Shown here piece after piece: positions 44,862 through 56,015 of a DNA stretch of 64,000 bases. Under the pieces are notes generated by a model, which was not told the DNA's origin, ran no database searches, and was given only the letters and a program-made list of their open reading frames with translations. The first letter of the stretch is position 1, and each line of letters starts with the position of its first letter. Source of the DNA: Liolophura sinensis (lineage: Eukaryota > Mollusca > Polyplacophora > Chitonida > Chitonidae); NCBI RefSeq assembly GCF_032854445.1, contig NC_088295.1:36548510-36612509 (forward strand), in the 5' to 3' direction. The position numbers and the translations under genes were made by a program.

Positions 44862-47070
44862 AACGAACCATGAAGAATCCAGCCTAATCAGTGTATCATA
44901 GTAAAAGCGGATAACGTCTGTCTGATTTCTGCTCAATCATAATGGAGGCCAAGACCCCAGATCAGGATTTGGTTCAAGTGTGCATATTAATGGCGGCTGT
45001 TTTCGTCAGTGTTTGTCACTGACATTTGAGAACACCCACATTTCGTTTGTCATATAATCCATGCGTGGTGTGCCAAGTAGAAAGTATTTTGCCAGACAGA
45101 AGAGGAATTATTCCTCCAATGCACAAAGCGAAAAAAAATCGGTGTACTTATACCACACATTGTTATTCGACAAATATATTTGCTCAAGCGTCTCTAGAAA
45201 TGAAGACGCATCCACTGTGTCATGTTAAAATCTCCCAACTCATGCATTTAATAGGCATTCACACCAAATCTGGCAACCATGGAGTTATTCTCATACATGG
45301 GTTGAAAGCATGTTGACATGCCATAGAAACATACTCATGAAAAAATGAAATAAACAACAAACACGCTGGCAGTTTTAAAATAGTATTGTCTAACCAACAG
45401 TTGGACCTAATAGGTCTTCGCGAAATTCTTCTCTATTAATCAAGCCTCGTGTAGCCAACATGCAGAAGAAATTGTCTAACGTTACAGAAAAGGTCAGGTA
45501 TAGGACGATGTGTGTGTTGTTTTGGAGCCTATAGCATATATAGTTTTGAAATAGAGTACAAATCGCATATGGCTCTTCAGTTTGCGTTCACTCTTGATCT
45601 TCTTACTTAGGTAAATTCTCCTGTTCACCTATCCACTTTTCAAACCACAGATCACTTGCACGAACCACTTTGATCATGAACTGTGGAAGTTAAAGAATCC
45701 ATCAACTGTAAAAAATTTCAGGATCATCGTATACAGTTTCAGTATATCAGGCTTCAGGTTGAGACATTCTGAAAATTGCATTTGGTGGGAAGCCATTTTC
45801 ACAAGATAAGAGATGTGCTGCGTCAGTAGTGAAGACATTCTCAATGATAAACTTAGCCAAGCGTTGCCAAAGTTACTTGCTAAAAGTAATTTGTTGTAAA
45901 GCAAGCCAAATGATACGAAGACATTCTCAGAGTCGGACAATATGAAGCAATATTCACAATATGCTGCAATATCCCGCTAAGTAAAGGTGTCAGCAGTAAA
46001 GACATTCTCCACGATATACTTAAGACGTGGTGGCGAAAGTCACTGAAGATATTCCAAAAGTTTGCTGCTAAATTACTCAGACCAACGCAGGGGCAATGTA
46101 CACAATGTGTTTTTGATCACAATATTTTACAATTGTCGCCAAATTACAGTGTCTTAAATACATAGTTGGTTACTGTCAAAGGCTGAACGAAACTTCTGGT
46201 TTCTCTGTAAAGAAATGATTTCTCACTCATAAAACCTAACATATAAAAGCAATATACTAAGGAAAAATATGCATTTGGCCTCGTATAAATGTTTTCCCGT
46301 GGTGAGATTTACCCTTGGATACACAGGTTTTTTCACAACAGGACATCTTTTATTATTCTTACAAACATCATTAAATCCCCATTAAAATAAGTTATGAGCT
46401 AACAACTTTTTCACATTATAATTCTTTCCAAACAGATGGGAAAGAAAGTTCCAACAAGGAACACAAAGGGGAACGGCCCAGGAAGATGTCCGAGACTAGC
46501 CATAAATATCAAATTCCCAAGATGTGCAAAAAAAAAAGGAAAAATATTAACGTTTTCTTTAGAAATCCGCCTCAATCGAAAAATGTTACTCTTATCTCTT
46601 CACCTATTGTATTTTAAATTTTATCACCGTCAGCATTCGTGAATGAGAAAGATACCTTCCGAACTTTGAAGTGAAATTCTCTTGGGATGTATCAGAAAAA
46701 AGGGAAAACGCTGGGTTGTAGCGTTGCCAAAAGGATAATAAGAACTTAAAGACTAATAGATTAAATCCACATACACAAAAATGCTAGACATACGATAAAT
46801 CGCAATCTACACAAAAACACACACTTACATAGAGGACAACGTGATAATACAGAAGCTCTTCTAAAAAAAAAACAGTCCGCTAATCTTTAAAGAAGTTGCT
46901 TAATCAAGCTTAAGATTAAAAAAGTAAGTCGTTTGCAGGAAACGCCACGGGAGGCTAGGAACTTATTGGATGCACATCAAGAGCCCACCGCTAGGAGCTT
47001 TTGCACATCAAAGAAGGGACAAACAGTAAACGTTAAGATGATCAACAAGGAGACCCCCGAGGACCACTTG
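44862..47070. repeat. Downstream flank of copy B and promoter region of gene C
   Basis: 44875-45120 and 45820-46860 are paralogous to the downstream flank of copy A. 45128-45820 has no counterpart there and may be a separate insertion. The small hairpin seen at 37484 is conserved at 45005-45023. The last 200 bp before gene C include ACATCAAAGAAGG near 47008, which contains a TCF/LEF-type CTTTGATG on the minus strand, and an AAGATGAT-AAGG pattern also found before the TATA box of copies A and B. Confidence 0.6.
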
Positions 47071-47078
47071 TATATAAC
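47071..47078 (+). promoter_or_regulatory. TATA box of gene C
   Basis: TATATAAC, 56 bp before the ATG at 47127, matching the spacing in copies A and B. Confidence 0.75.
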
Positions 47079-47126
47079 GGCCAACTCCTCTCTACACCAT
47101 CATACGATCTGAACACGTCTACAACC

Positions 47127-48160
47127 ATGAACAGCAGACAGGACGACTCGCTTTACACCATCCTCTCATCTCTGGACCCGGGAACGACATTAGATGAGAT
47201 TGACTGTTCAACTGATTCTTCATTGAATGGAACATGTCTGTTCTACAGAAACGCCAGTTTGTCAGCTACAAAGTCACGTGGTCCACCTCCACCATTACCT
47301 ACCACTCCCAAACCAAAGGTGGCCGTCACTCGATCAACCGTGGAGGATTTCCTACTCTTGGAATACAGCTTCAGGTAATTATCCATTCTTTATCTTTGTT
47401 TGGCATATGTATAGGCTATTTTATTAATCATTCTTTTCAGCAAACCGCTATATATGTTATCTTGCATTTTGTTGCTGTGATTTCATGTCAAGCTCATGCT
47501 GGCTTCCCCTCCGGTCGTACGTGGGAAGGTCTTTCAGCAACCTGCAGATGATCGTGGGTTACCCACGGGCTCTGTCCTGGTTCCTCCCACCACAATGCTG
47601 GCCGCCGTCGTATAAGCTAAAAATTCTTGAGTACGGCGTAGAACACCATTCAGATAAATAATTTTGTGTCACTGATAGAATCTAACAATGTACATATCAT
47701 TTGCTGTTTTCTTAAGTCACCTGTAAGCTAAAACCCAAAATAAATGTTATTGTATTTTGCGTCAACATACGACATCCTAGTGGAATGTGTCGAACACCTT
47801 GAGTATATACATGTTAACAGTGTGGGTGTTTTCTTTTCCTCTAACAGAGGCTCCGTGGAGACATCCTTAGAGAGAACAACTGACAGCTGTAGCGATGGGA
47901 ACAGTAGCGTGGGAAGTGTAGACTACCGTGTGCCTTGTCCGACCCCCACCAACCAGTCCGACACCAACCTTAAAACCTTCGATAGGAATAGCCCAATGAG
48001 GACTGCCAAACGCAGACGACATATCAAACGTTTCCAACCTAGAATACCCCCTTGCACGATTAGCGAGAAGTGGGACTCCAAATCGACTGCGGGGCCTCGA
48101 CATTTGATGGCCCGGCTGAAGAGATTTGTACAGAAGAAAATAAGGAAGGTGTTTTCTTGA
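47127..48160 (+). CDS. Intact two-exon gene C, uncharacterised basic protein
   Basis: 186 residues from exon 1 (47127-47374, donor CAG|GTAATT) joined in phase 2 to exon 2 (47848-48160, acceptor TTTCCTCTAACAG). The start has a good context, ACAACCATGA. I do not recognise the family. Shared with copies A and B are an N-terminal LYTILSSLDPGTTLDEID-like motif, a proline-rich SRGPPPPLPTTPKP that could bind SH3 or EVH1-type domains, TNLKTFDRNS, an AKRRR basic cluster that could act as a nuclear signal, and a basic C-terminus ending RKVFS. There is no signal peptide or membrane segment. TATA, splice sites and tandem AATAAA signals (48256 and 48271) support a real gene. The intron carries a SINE. A nuclear or regulatory role is only a guess. 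Confidence 0.78.
47473..47660 (+). mobile_element. SINE copy inside the intron of gene C
   Basis: Main SINE family from the B-box region (GCTGTGATTTCATGTCAAGC) to CCATTCAGATAAATAA. It lacks the A-box part and is moderately diverged. It lies wholly within the intron and spares both splice sites. Confidence 0.85.
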
Positions 48161-48255
48161 AGAAAAGTCTCCAGTATCAACACATTTGCAATGTGCCTTC
48201 AAGTGCTGTATGCGAATTCTGAGCCATCCTTATATATTCGTTGAGTGCTAAACTT

Positions 48256-48276
48256 AATAAAATAAGTCCTAATAAA
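48256..48276 (+). terminator. Poly(A) signals of gene C
   Basis: AATAAA at 48256-48261 and again at 48271-48276, about 100 bp after the stop codon of gene C. Confidence 0.75.
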
Positions 48277-48618
48277 ATAGATGCGTATTTGAAAACTTTT
48301 TCGTTGTCGTTATATAGGTTAAATTATTTTGCACATAGGCATTGCGCCTGTCAGTTGGTGTACGTAAATGTGTGAACATAACTTTTCAACGTATAACAAC
48401 CTTGTATTTCTTCTACTTAAGTCATGCTAGGGGCTGTGTAAATTGCTACTATCTATGCATTTACATGAACATTTAGAAGAAAACCCTGACTGGGGATGAA
48501 AAGAGGCTGTATTATGGTGTGACCATTTGCCAGCTATTACACTGTTGTCGCTGCTCTGGTTTTACTCTCCATGTTTTAAGTCTTTAATTATATCATAATT
48601 TTTACTTCCTAGATAATG

Positions 48619-48884
48619 GGGGCCTCCGTGGCTCAGTCGGTTAGCGCGCTAGCGCAGCGTAGTGACCCAGAAGCCTCTCACCAATGCGGTCGCTGTGAGT
48701 TCAAGACCAGCTCATGCTGGCTTTCTCTCCGGCCGTACGTGGGAAGGTTTGCCAGCAACCTGCGGATGGTCGTGGGTTTCCCCCGGGCTCTGCCCAGTTT
48801 CCACCCACCATAATGCTGGCTGCCGTCGTATAAGTGAAATATTCTTGAGTACGGCGTAAAACACCAATCAAAAAAAAAAAAAAA
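48619..48884 (+). mobile_element. Full-length tRNA-derived SINE with target duplication
   Basis: This 266-bp copy is the reference for the family in this window. It has an A-box TGGCTCAGTCGG (48629-48640), a B-box AGTTCAAGACC (48698-48708), a body with CGGCCGTACGTGGGAAGG and GCTGCCGTCGTATAAGTG, a conserved end ACGGCGTAAAACACCAATCA and a pure A tail of about 15. It is flanked by a perfect 12-bp duplication TCCTAGATAATG (48607-48618 and 48885-48896). The perfect duplication and tail suggest a recent insertion. Confidence 0.95.
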
Positions 48885-48896
48885 TCCTAGATAATG

Positions 48897-49779
48897 ACGT
48901 AACGAGTTGTTTGTGGGGGAGTTTTCCTTCAGTCGTTATATTTAGTTTCCTTGGTACTCTTTCCTCCGTGATGTGATTACCATTGGAGCAAATAATGATG
49001 ATGATTTCTTTTTAATAATTAGATTCCACAAACCAACTAAAATGCTGGTGTACAAAAGTTTAATTTTCTCGTTCAGTGCCTTCAATCATCATTATTTCCC
49101 TCACTGGTAATAACTTTATTGGCCATGTTTGTTGATGGAATCCGCATTTACAGCTGTCTGAGTGCCCTCTCATCCGATTTTTCTACCCTTTCGAGTTTTC
49201 TCTCTGTTCATATGGCCGAAGCTGGTGTATTTCGGCACCGTCTTCAGTGCTGCCCAAAGGAAAGTTGTGCCCAAGACATGTAGATTCAGACTCCTGCCGT
49301 GTCGACTATCTTTTCAAAGCATGAACACAGACAGCATTCAGCTGTCTTCCGCTTTACAGTGATTTGTTTATTACAGTTCATGTACAACTTCATACTGTCA
49401 CTAGACAATATTGTAATAACTTGTAATGTGAACGTCTTCATAGCTAGGAACTACATGTAGAATCTGGTACCCCTACCATAGAATAGAAATGTAATACATT
49501 CTAAGACCAACACTAAAGCGACACTACGTTACATTCATATTCATCATGTACAAATATTCGTTTAATTTCTTCATAGTTAGTTTGACTTATTTTGTTACAT
49601 ATTCATTAGCCTGTAACTGCTTAATTTGCATATTGTCGCAATTCCTTTATGTTGTACAACTGAAAACTGTTCAGTTGTACAACATACTCCCTTCCGTATG
49701 CTACGCCCTGCCGTGTGTGTAACCTCTAGGTTATATATTCTCAGAACTTCTTAGCATCTAACCTTTTGACCACTAGGTT
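48897..49779. other. Unassigned stretch with one strong hairpin
   Basis: No gene is supported. The 66-codon plus-strand frame at 49162-49362 is unrecognised. The perfect inverted repeat at 49648-49686 is listed separately. Confidence 0.5.
49648..49686. repeat. Perfect 17-bp inverted repeat
   Basis: TATGTTGTACAACTGAA and its exact reverse complement are separated by five bases (AACTG). It lies at the edge of the decayed Gypsy remnant on the minus strand. Confidence 0.9.
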
Positions 49780-51670
49780 TTTCATCCAGCTTACCGCTGC
49801 ATTATTTGTTCTCAGTTCGACAAGGTGTCCATTAACATATTGATGGAAATGTTTTAGAACCGTCCCAACTGCAAGTAACTCTGCACGAGCTACACAGTAT
49901 GTTTACTCATGCTTATTCAGTGATCTAATTATGTATACAACTACATGTTCCTTGTCATTATGTTCTTGTGACCAAACAGCTTCAATGGCAGTGTCATTTG
50001 CGTCAGTGTCCAGTATGAAAGCCTGATTTGGAAATGGATATGCTAGAACTGGAGATGATGACTTAACTGCTTAAAGGAGAAGACAACATAAAATGATGTC
50101 AAAATTAGATGAAAGAGCATCAAAACTTCCAGAAAATGTTATCTTTAATATATTTTTCGATTTTTATAACAGGACAGAAGAGTATTTGAAAATATTTTTG
50201 TATGATTGGTATTTGGGACCACATTTTGGTGTTAATCGTGGTTGTGTAATAAAATAAGTACATTTGTTGTTTATATCCAAACATATGCATTTAATCTGTT
50301 TTATGATAATATTTATCATAAAAACTATAAATATTATCAAAACCCAGGTTGAACACATTTGTTGGCTGGAAACGCCAAATTCTAGTGCAAATATATGTAT
50401 TAATCATGTGTGGCATAATCATTTATAACATTATTACACAAAGACTATAGATTCCAATATGTGCTCTCAAATACCTACTATACAAAAATTATTTTTAAAT
50501 GCCGTTTGCTCTTTAAAGAAGAAAAAAATATTGAAGACCACATTCACAAGTAACTTTTTGCACGCTTTCATCTGAACTTTTTATGTTGTCTCCATTTTTA
50601 AAGTCTTGCTCAAATGTCTCATCCTAATAAAATTTAGCTCTCTTTTCAGTGAGTTTATGTAATGGCTATTGCTGCAAATCCATTCACAAAACGTCTGTAG
50701 TATGAGCATAGACCCACAGAAGTTGGTAACCTCCTTTTGGTTACGTGGTTGGAGCCATTCCTGCACAGCTGACAACTGATCCGGGTCCGTCTGTGCACCA
50801 AATTCAGATACCACATGCCCAAGAAATTTAACTGTCTATTAGAAAAGAACACATTTGGTTGGTTTCGGTTCTAACTGTGCATCCTTCAGCCATTGAAAAA
50901 CCTGCTCTAATCTGGCTAAGACCAGGTCAAAACTACTTCCGGGAAATTAAGATGTCATCAGTGAACCGTATGCATTCTTCTAGCCATTGACGAACCATAA
51001 GGACATCCTCCATCAATCTGTCAAATGTCGATATCGCATCTGATGTTTTTAAAAATCCGAAGTGTAAATCAATACAACGAAACCACCGAGAATCCGACAG
51101 AGAGTCCAAACATTCATCTGTTCTAAGGAGAGGATACAAGTATGAATCCCTTTTAGTGACATCACTTAACTTACGGAAATCTACAGGAAATCAAGTAATG
51201 CCATCCGTCTTAGTACAAAGCACTATGGGAGATGCCCAGGGATTGGATCAATGACACCACGGTTACACATTTTTGCTATCTTTTCCTTTTCAATTATTTG
51301 TTTAGCTAAAGGTAGTCGACTAGGTGGTTATCGAATGGATGCTGCATTCCCAGTGTTATCCGTATGCTTAATTCGGTCTGTATACCCCAACCCATCTTCA
51401 GACTTATCAAAACTTGACAGGTACTCGTATTTAATACTTTTAAGTTGCCCACACTCGCCAGATGTCAAGTGAACAGAACTCCTTGTCAACAAATCTCCTA
51501 GATTTTCCTGCGAACTTTACTAGATATTACATACCACCACAGCGAATGTGAATTCTCAGGACTTCTCCATTTCATAAAAGGACTCACATGTTCCCAACTG
51601 CATACCTGGGTGAACATCATGGCTAATGTAGTTATCTACTTGGACAGTTATTTCCTCCATCTGTGTGTGA
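49780..51670 (-). pseudogene. Decayed Gypsy pol remnant
   Basis: Minus-strand fragments follow Gypsy order: a pre-RT linker (NRGVIDPIPGHLP near 51230), an RT core (LSDVTKRDSYLYPLLRTDEC, then FTDDILIS near 50950), an RT thumb (YYRRFVNGFAAIA near 50680) and RNase H (FILDTDANDTAIEAV near 50000). Frames shift repeatedly and several stops are present. About 35 codons are missing between LHFGF and LKTSDA within RT. It belongs to a different Gypsy lineage from the element at 27852. A MITE-like insert separates RT from RNase H. Confidence 0.85.
50071..50516. mobile_element. MITE-like insert with TTAA ends
   Basis: About 446 A+T-rich bases split the Gypsy remnant. The left end reads TTAAAGGAGAAGACAACAT and the right end, reverse-complemented, reads TTTAAAGAGCAAACGGCAT, an imperfect inverted repeat starting at TTAA. 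TTAA targets are typical of piggyBac-type elements. The call is tentative. Confidence 0.4.
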
Positions 51671-51779
51671 ACTATGCAATTAAACATTCGAACATGTTTC
51701 TTGCATTTTTGCATTTTTTTGATGAGCATAGCTATCTAGCAGTAAAGGAAACAAAGACTGAGATATGCATATAACATCA

Positions 51780-53480
51780 CTGCTACTTCATCTACTTTAG
51801 GAAACATAAGTCCTTTTTCAAACAGAGGAGTATATCCGTACCATTTTAGAACAAGTACTCAAGACGTTGTAATACACAAACCGTATAAGGACACATCTAC
51901 TTGGGATTTCTCCACTCTCTATACTACTACTTCTCACACAGATTTAACAAATAGAATTTCAACACTAATTGTTTCGATGTTTAATAAAACAGGTCACCGC
52001 TATATTGACGTTAAAGGCAAAAAAAAAAATCTTCATTTGGGTTTCATTTATGAAGTTGTCCATGGTTGCTCGCATTAATAACATTGATACGAAATTCGGA
52101 GAAACTATTATCAACCGATGTATTCCGATGGTTCAAACTGTGCCCCCACTTTGGCTGACATATACTTGTTCTCAAATGAATACGACAATGTGCAGAAATT
52201 ACAAGGGTTACCATTCATGGGATGTGTTGAGGCTCAATGAGTTGCTCGAATTTCTCATTAATAACATCGATGTAAAGTTTGGGGAAACCATATGTCAACA
52301 GTGTAAAGGTATTCCGATGGGTACAAATCATACTCCGCTTTTGGCTGACCTAAACCTGTTCTCATATGAATACGACCTTATGCAGAAGCTATTAAGGAGT
52401 AATCCTCACCAGATCGGATCTTTCTCATTCAGTGAAAGGGTATATTCTGGCTTTAAACAATCCATATATAGTAATATAGTCTTGGTTCTGTCCTGATGAC
52501 AACACCCTTTGCCGTTTACAAAGGTTTGCTATAGGTAGAGCTGTTATAAGAAATACGAAGCCAGTCAGTCAATTATCGAGCACACAAGTGGAAGTTTTCT
52601 TTTATTAAAGAGACAAATATTAATATAAACAGGTGCATACATGTATATCCGTATTATGTAATACATTGTTTGATATTATATAACATTTGCACCGCTTATT
52701 TACAAGTATATAAATGTCTTTAATATTTAACAATAATATTCGACAATCCGTAAATTATATAATATTCGATAATCGTACTTTATGAATCAGTACGTACATG
52801 TAATACAATTCTATCGGTGTGAATAAGGGCTAATACATATATCAAATAATACAAACAATACTGTCAATATAATATAACAAATAAATAATGTGATTATACA
52901 TGTAATGAATCATATAAACAACATGGTCAGTATATAAATAATCGTGATTATGTAACCTATAACAATAGCAAAGGCTGTGGAAGTTACCCACCTTCGCTGG
53001 ATTTAAAGACTCTACAGATGGCACATCTTATCTGGACATATATTTGTACAATGACCAAAACGGTTTCCTCTTTCGCAGACTTTACGACAAGAGGGCTACT
53101 TTCAATTCTGATATAAATTATTCTTACTTGAGCAGCAAAATACCGATTTGTAGCATTTTAGACCCTACGTGTCGTGTGACGATTTCAATAAAAGTTATTA
53201 CTGCAAAAACTAGTGTGTTAAGGTTATTCCATCAAACGCCTTCACTCAAAGCTTCCTAAGTTTTACAATGAGTAAAATTCTCTTCTAAGTAAATATAGGC
53301 AGAGCATCCAAAATCTCTCTGGTTAAGCGTCACTCTTACACACCTCAAATAACTTTAGTTCATCTCTGACTGGCAAATTATATTGTGTTCAATCTTACCT
53401 TAATCTTAGTTGTAATCATCATATTGCATTTATTTGGTTTCATGCAAAAAGTGTGGTCAACAGAATGTTAGAAAGACGAT
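51780..53480 (+). pseudogene. Decayed Penelope-like retroelement
   Basis: Translated fragments match the Penelope-like reverse transcriptase pattern: TWDFSTLYTTTSHTDLTNRI (near 51900), FLINNIDVKFGETICQQCKG followed by IPMGTNHTPLLADL (near 52240-52360), and LYDKRATFNSDINYSYLSS (near 53075). The IPMGTN motif is characteristic of this class. A partial second copy of the NNID-KFGET segment occurs upstream (near 52075-52150), so the RT core has an internal tandem duplication. About 500 bp of A+T-rich DNA (52500-53000) interrupts it. Frameshifts and stops make it non-functional. Confidence 0.82.
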
Positions 53481-53590
53481 CCAAAAATTACATCCAAAGG
53501 TAAATGGCCACAGTCCGGAAAACAACTGATAACAGGCAAACATTCTTCTGCCTCTGGCCATGGCTGAGACCACTTTAGCATTCAGATAAT

Positions 53591-53870
53591 AGTGAGTGAG
53601 TGAGTGATTGGCGTTTAACGTCGTACTTAACAATTTTTCAGTCATATGACGACGAAGGAGTCCTTAGGGTGCATGTACATGTAATGTGCCTCCTTGTTGC
53701 AGGACGGATTTCCACCGCTCTTTTGTCTAGTGCTCCTTCACTGAGACGACTTACCGAAGGCAAATAAGCCGCCCCGCCCGAGCCATGATACTGATACGGG
53801 TCAACCAGTCGTTGATATCCTCTTAATGCTGAACGCCAAGCGATGAAGCTACAACTTCCGCTTTTAAAGT
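53591..53870 (+). mobile_element. GTGAGTGAGT-started repeat, single copy
   Basis: GTGAGTGAGTGAGTGATTGG, then CGTTTAACGTCGTACTTAAC, CATATGACGACGAAGGAGTC, GGAGGCACATT-complement and GGGTCAACCAGTCGTTG blocks, matching the left arm of the fold-back element at 4081. It ends with AACGCCAAGCGATGAAGC, which also follows the fold-back copy at 4515. Confidence 0.75.
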
Positions 53871-54110
53871 CTTAGGTGTGCATTTAAATAATAGACATTT
53901 GGTTTAAATCATTTAAAGGGTGGGTAAATATCTTTCACAGACTTGACTATATATTGATTGTTTAAAACTAGTAAAGACACAGTGTTAAAACAGTGAAATT
54001 CCCACGCAATTGCGACTCGGGTTCAAGCTGACTTACCATTGTTTGCATACAGTGGATGAGTATATTTGTTATTATTATGCCGACAAAAAAACACCATCAA
54101 GATAAGAGTT
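53871..54110. other. Unassigned spacer
   Basis: No feature is recognised between two mobile elements. Confidence 0.5.
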
Positions 54111-54291
54111 AATTTATTTATTTATTTGATTGGCGTTTTACGCCGTACTCAAGAATATTTCACTTATACGACGGCGGCCAAAATTATGGTGGGAAGAAAC
54201 CGGGCAGAGCCCGGGGGAATCCCACGACCATACGCAGGTTACTGTAGGACCCTCCCACGTACGCGCTAACCAGCTGCGCCACGGAGGCCCC
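54111..54291 (-). mobile_element. SINE copy with internal deletion
   Basis: Reverse-oriented main SINE including both ends: the TTTATTTATTTGATTGG tail at left and the GCGCCACGGAGGCCCC head at right. The B-box and adjoining body are missing, deleted between CCCACGTACG and GCGCTAACC. A short CGTACG/CGCG similarity at the junction suggests a microhomology deletion. Confidence 0.88.
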
Positions 54292-54676
54292 AAATAGGAA
54301 CTGACAATAGACTACTACGCGCTTCGGGTCGAATTGATATCGGCGGTAATGACTCTATAAGTCACCGGTGGGCACACCTGAAAGAGTCGATGTTGTTTAA
54401 AATACTGACAGCAACAAAATGGACCGACAGAAATACGCAGCCTCTAAATGGAAACGTGTAATAAAGCAACCCAAAGTCAGCTGGGTCGCTTATAATGAGA
54501 TAGTTCTCTGACAAATTAACCATCGGGTATAATCTTCTACGCCTATGTAGGAAGAGAACAATGTGGTGGCAATATAGAAACTCTATAGTGGAAGAACTTA
54601 CAAACAGTAGGCATGATCACAAATTTGGAATTCGTATTACATGACCGTGGATGAGTGTACGTCTACCCGCTATAAT
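54292..54676. other. Unassigned spacer
   Basis: I see nothing recognisable between the two SINE copies. Confidence 0.5.
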
Positions 54677-54687
54677 TTGATTGAATA

Positions 54688-54898
54688 TTTATTTATTTAT
54701 TTGATTGGTGTTTTACGCCGTATTCAAGAATATTTCACTTATACGGAGCCCGGGGGAAACCCACGACCTTCCCACGTACAGACCTTCCCACGTACGGCCG
54801 GAGAGGAAGCCAGCATGAGCTGGACTTGAACTCATAGCGACCGCATTGGTGAGAGACTCCAGGGTCATTGCGCTGCGCTAGCGCGCTAACCGACTGAG
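54688..54898 (-). mobile_element. SINE copy with target duplication
   Basis: Reverse-oriented main SINE, truncated at the start of the A-box, with an 11-bp duplication TTGATTGAATA at 54677-54687 and 54899-54909. A central stretch is lost and CTTCCCACGTAC is repeated twice, showing a small internal rearrangement. Confidence 0.9.
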
Positions 54899-54909
54899 TT
54901 GATTGAATA

Positions 54910-55856
54910 ACATGTAGATCTGGGAGTGTGTTTATTAGCATTACATTTTATCGTAGTGCTCATTTGCTGTGAAACAAAAAAACTAAATTTGGTCAACTGG
55001 TTATACATAATATACACACACATAGCTTATCCACACCTCTGTCATGCAAACTATCTACTCCTACCTGCAAATAACTGAAACATTTGTTGATTTCATGATT
55101 ATTGTGAGATGTTACATAAGTGGTTAAGTTCTGTGATTCTTGTTTAACATCCTGCTCAAGAAGTTTTCATTCATGAAGATTTCAATAGGTTTTATGGGTG
55201 AAGAATACTGGACCTCCAATGGAAACCACGCGCATTTATGCGCATGGAGAGGAAGGGAGGCAACTGACCTTCGACGAAGGTGATAATGCGTAAATGGCGC
55301 CACAAGCGCTGTCGACAGCTAATTGACACCAACAGTTCATTGTAATATGGGCCAAGAAGATAGTCGACTTTTACAGCTCTTTATTTTTATTTCGTGGTCT
55401 GCAGAGACTCCTTCTTTTTACCAGATATATCGGGGGTATATCAATGCATTGTTTTCACTGTTTGGTTACTTTAATATAATAGCTAGCGCAGCATTTTAAG
55501 TCATTCTACATGGGTGACGCCCAGTATGATTACAGTTAACAACAGTGTGTGTTTGTTTTATGTTATATTTACACATTGCTCTCGCTGATCTGGTTTTACT
55601 CTCTACTATGTAAGTCTTTTATGTTATATTTACACGTTGCCATATCGACATGATCGACATCTTATCGAGGTCTTAAACGAGGGTTTGTCCAACTGTGTAG
55701 GCAGTGTAAAGCGATGAGAGCAAAGCCATATAAGCCCCGTCCCTTGACCCACCCATCCCCGTTATCCACCCCGACACTGCTTCCAACTCATGTATCAAGA
55801 CAGAACGGTGATTGTCCACATCAATATACAAAATCACTGTTTTAACCATGACTGAA
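54910..55856. other. Unassigned stretch
   Basis: No supported gene. TTACACATTGCTCTCGCTGA and TGGTTTTACTCTC near 55570-55610 resemble 48540-48570, hinting at a small shared repeat. Nothing else is recognised. Confidence 0.5.
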
Positions 55857-56015
55857 GCCTCCTCTCCGGTCCTCAGTGGGAAGGTCTTCCAGTAACCTGC
55901 GGATTGTCGTGGGTTTTCCCCAGGCTCTGCCCGGTTTCTTACCACCATAATGCTGGCCGTGGTATAAGTAAAGTATTCTTGAGTACGGCGTAAAACAGCA
56001 ATTAAATAAATAAAT
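55857..56015 (+). mobile_element. SINE copy, 5'-truncated
   Basis: Main SINE from GCCTCCTCTCCGGTCC to GTAAAACAGCAATTAAATAA with an AAATAAAT tail. It is moderately diverged, with a short deletion in the GCCGTCGTATAAG block. Confidence 0.82.

Noticed and set aside
48616-48859. Short proteins over the SINE at 48619 and tRNA gene at its head
   Set aside because: The frames are SINE sequence. The head has A and B boxes but does not fold as a tRNA, so it is a SINE promoter rather than a tRNA gene.
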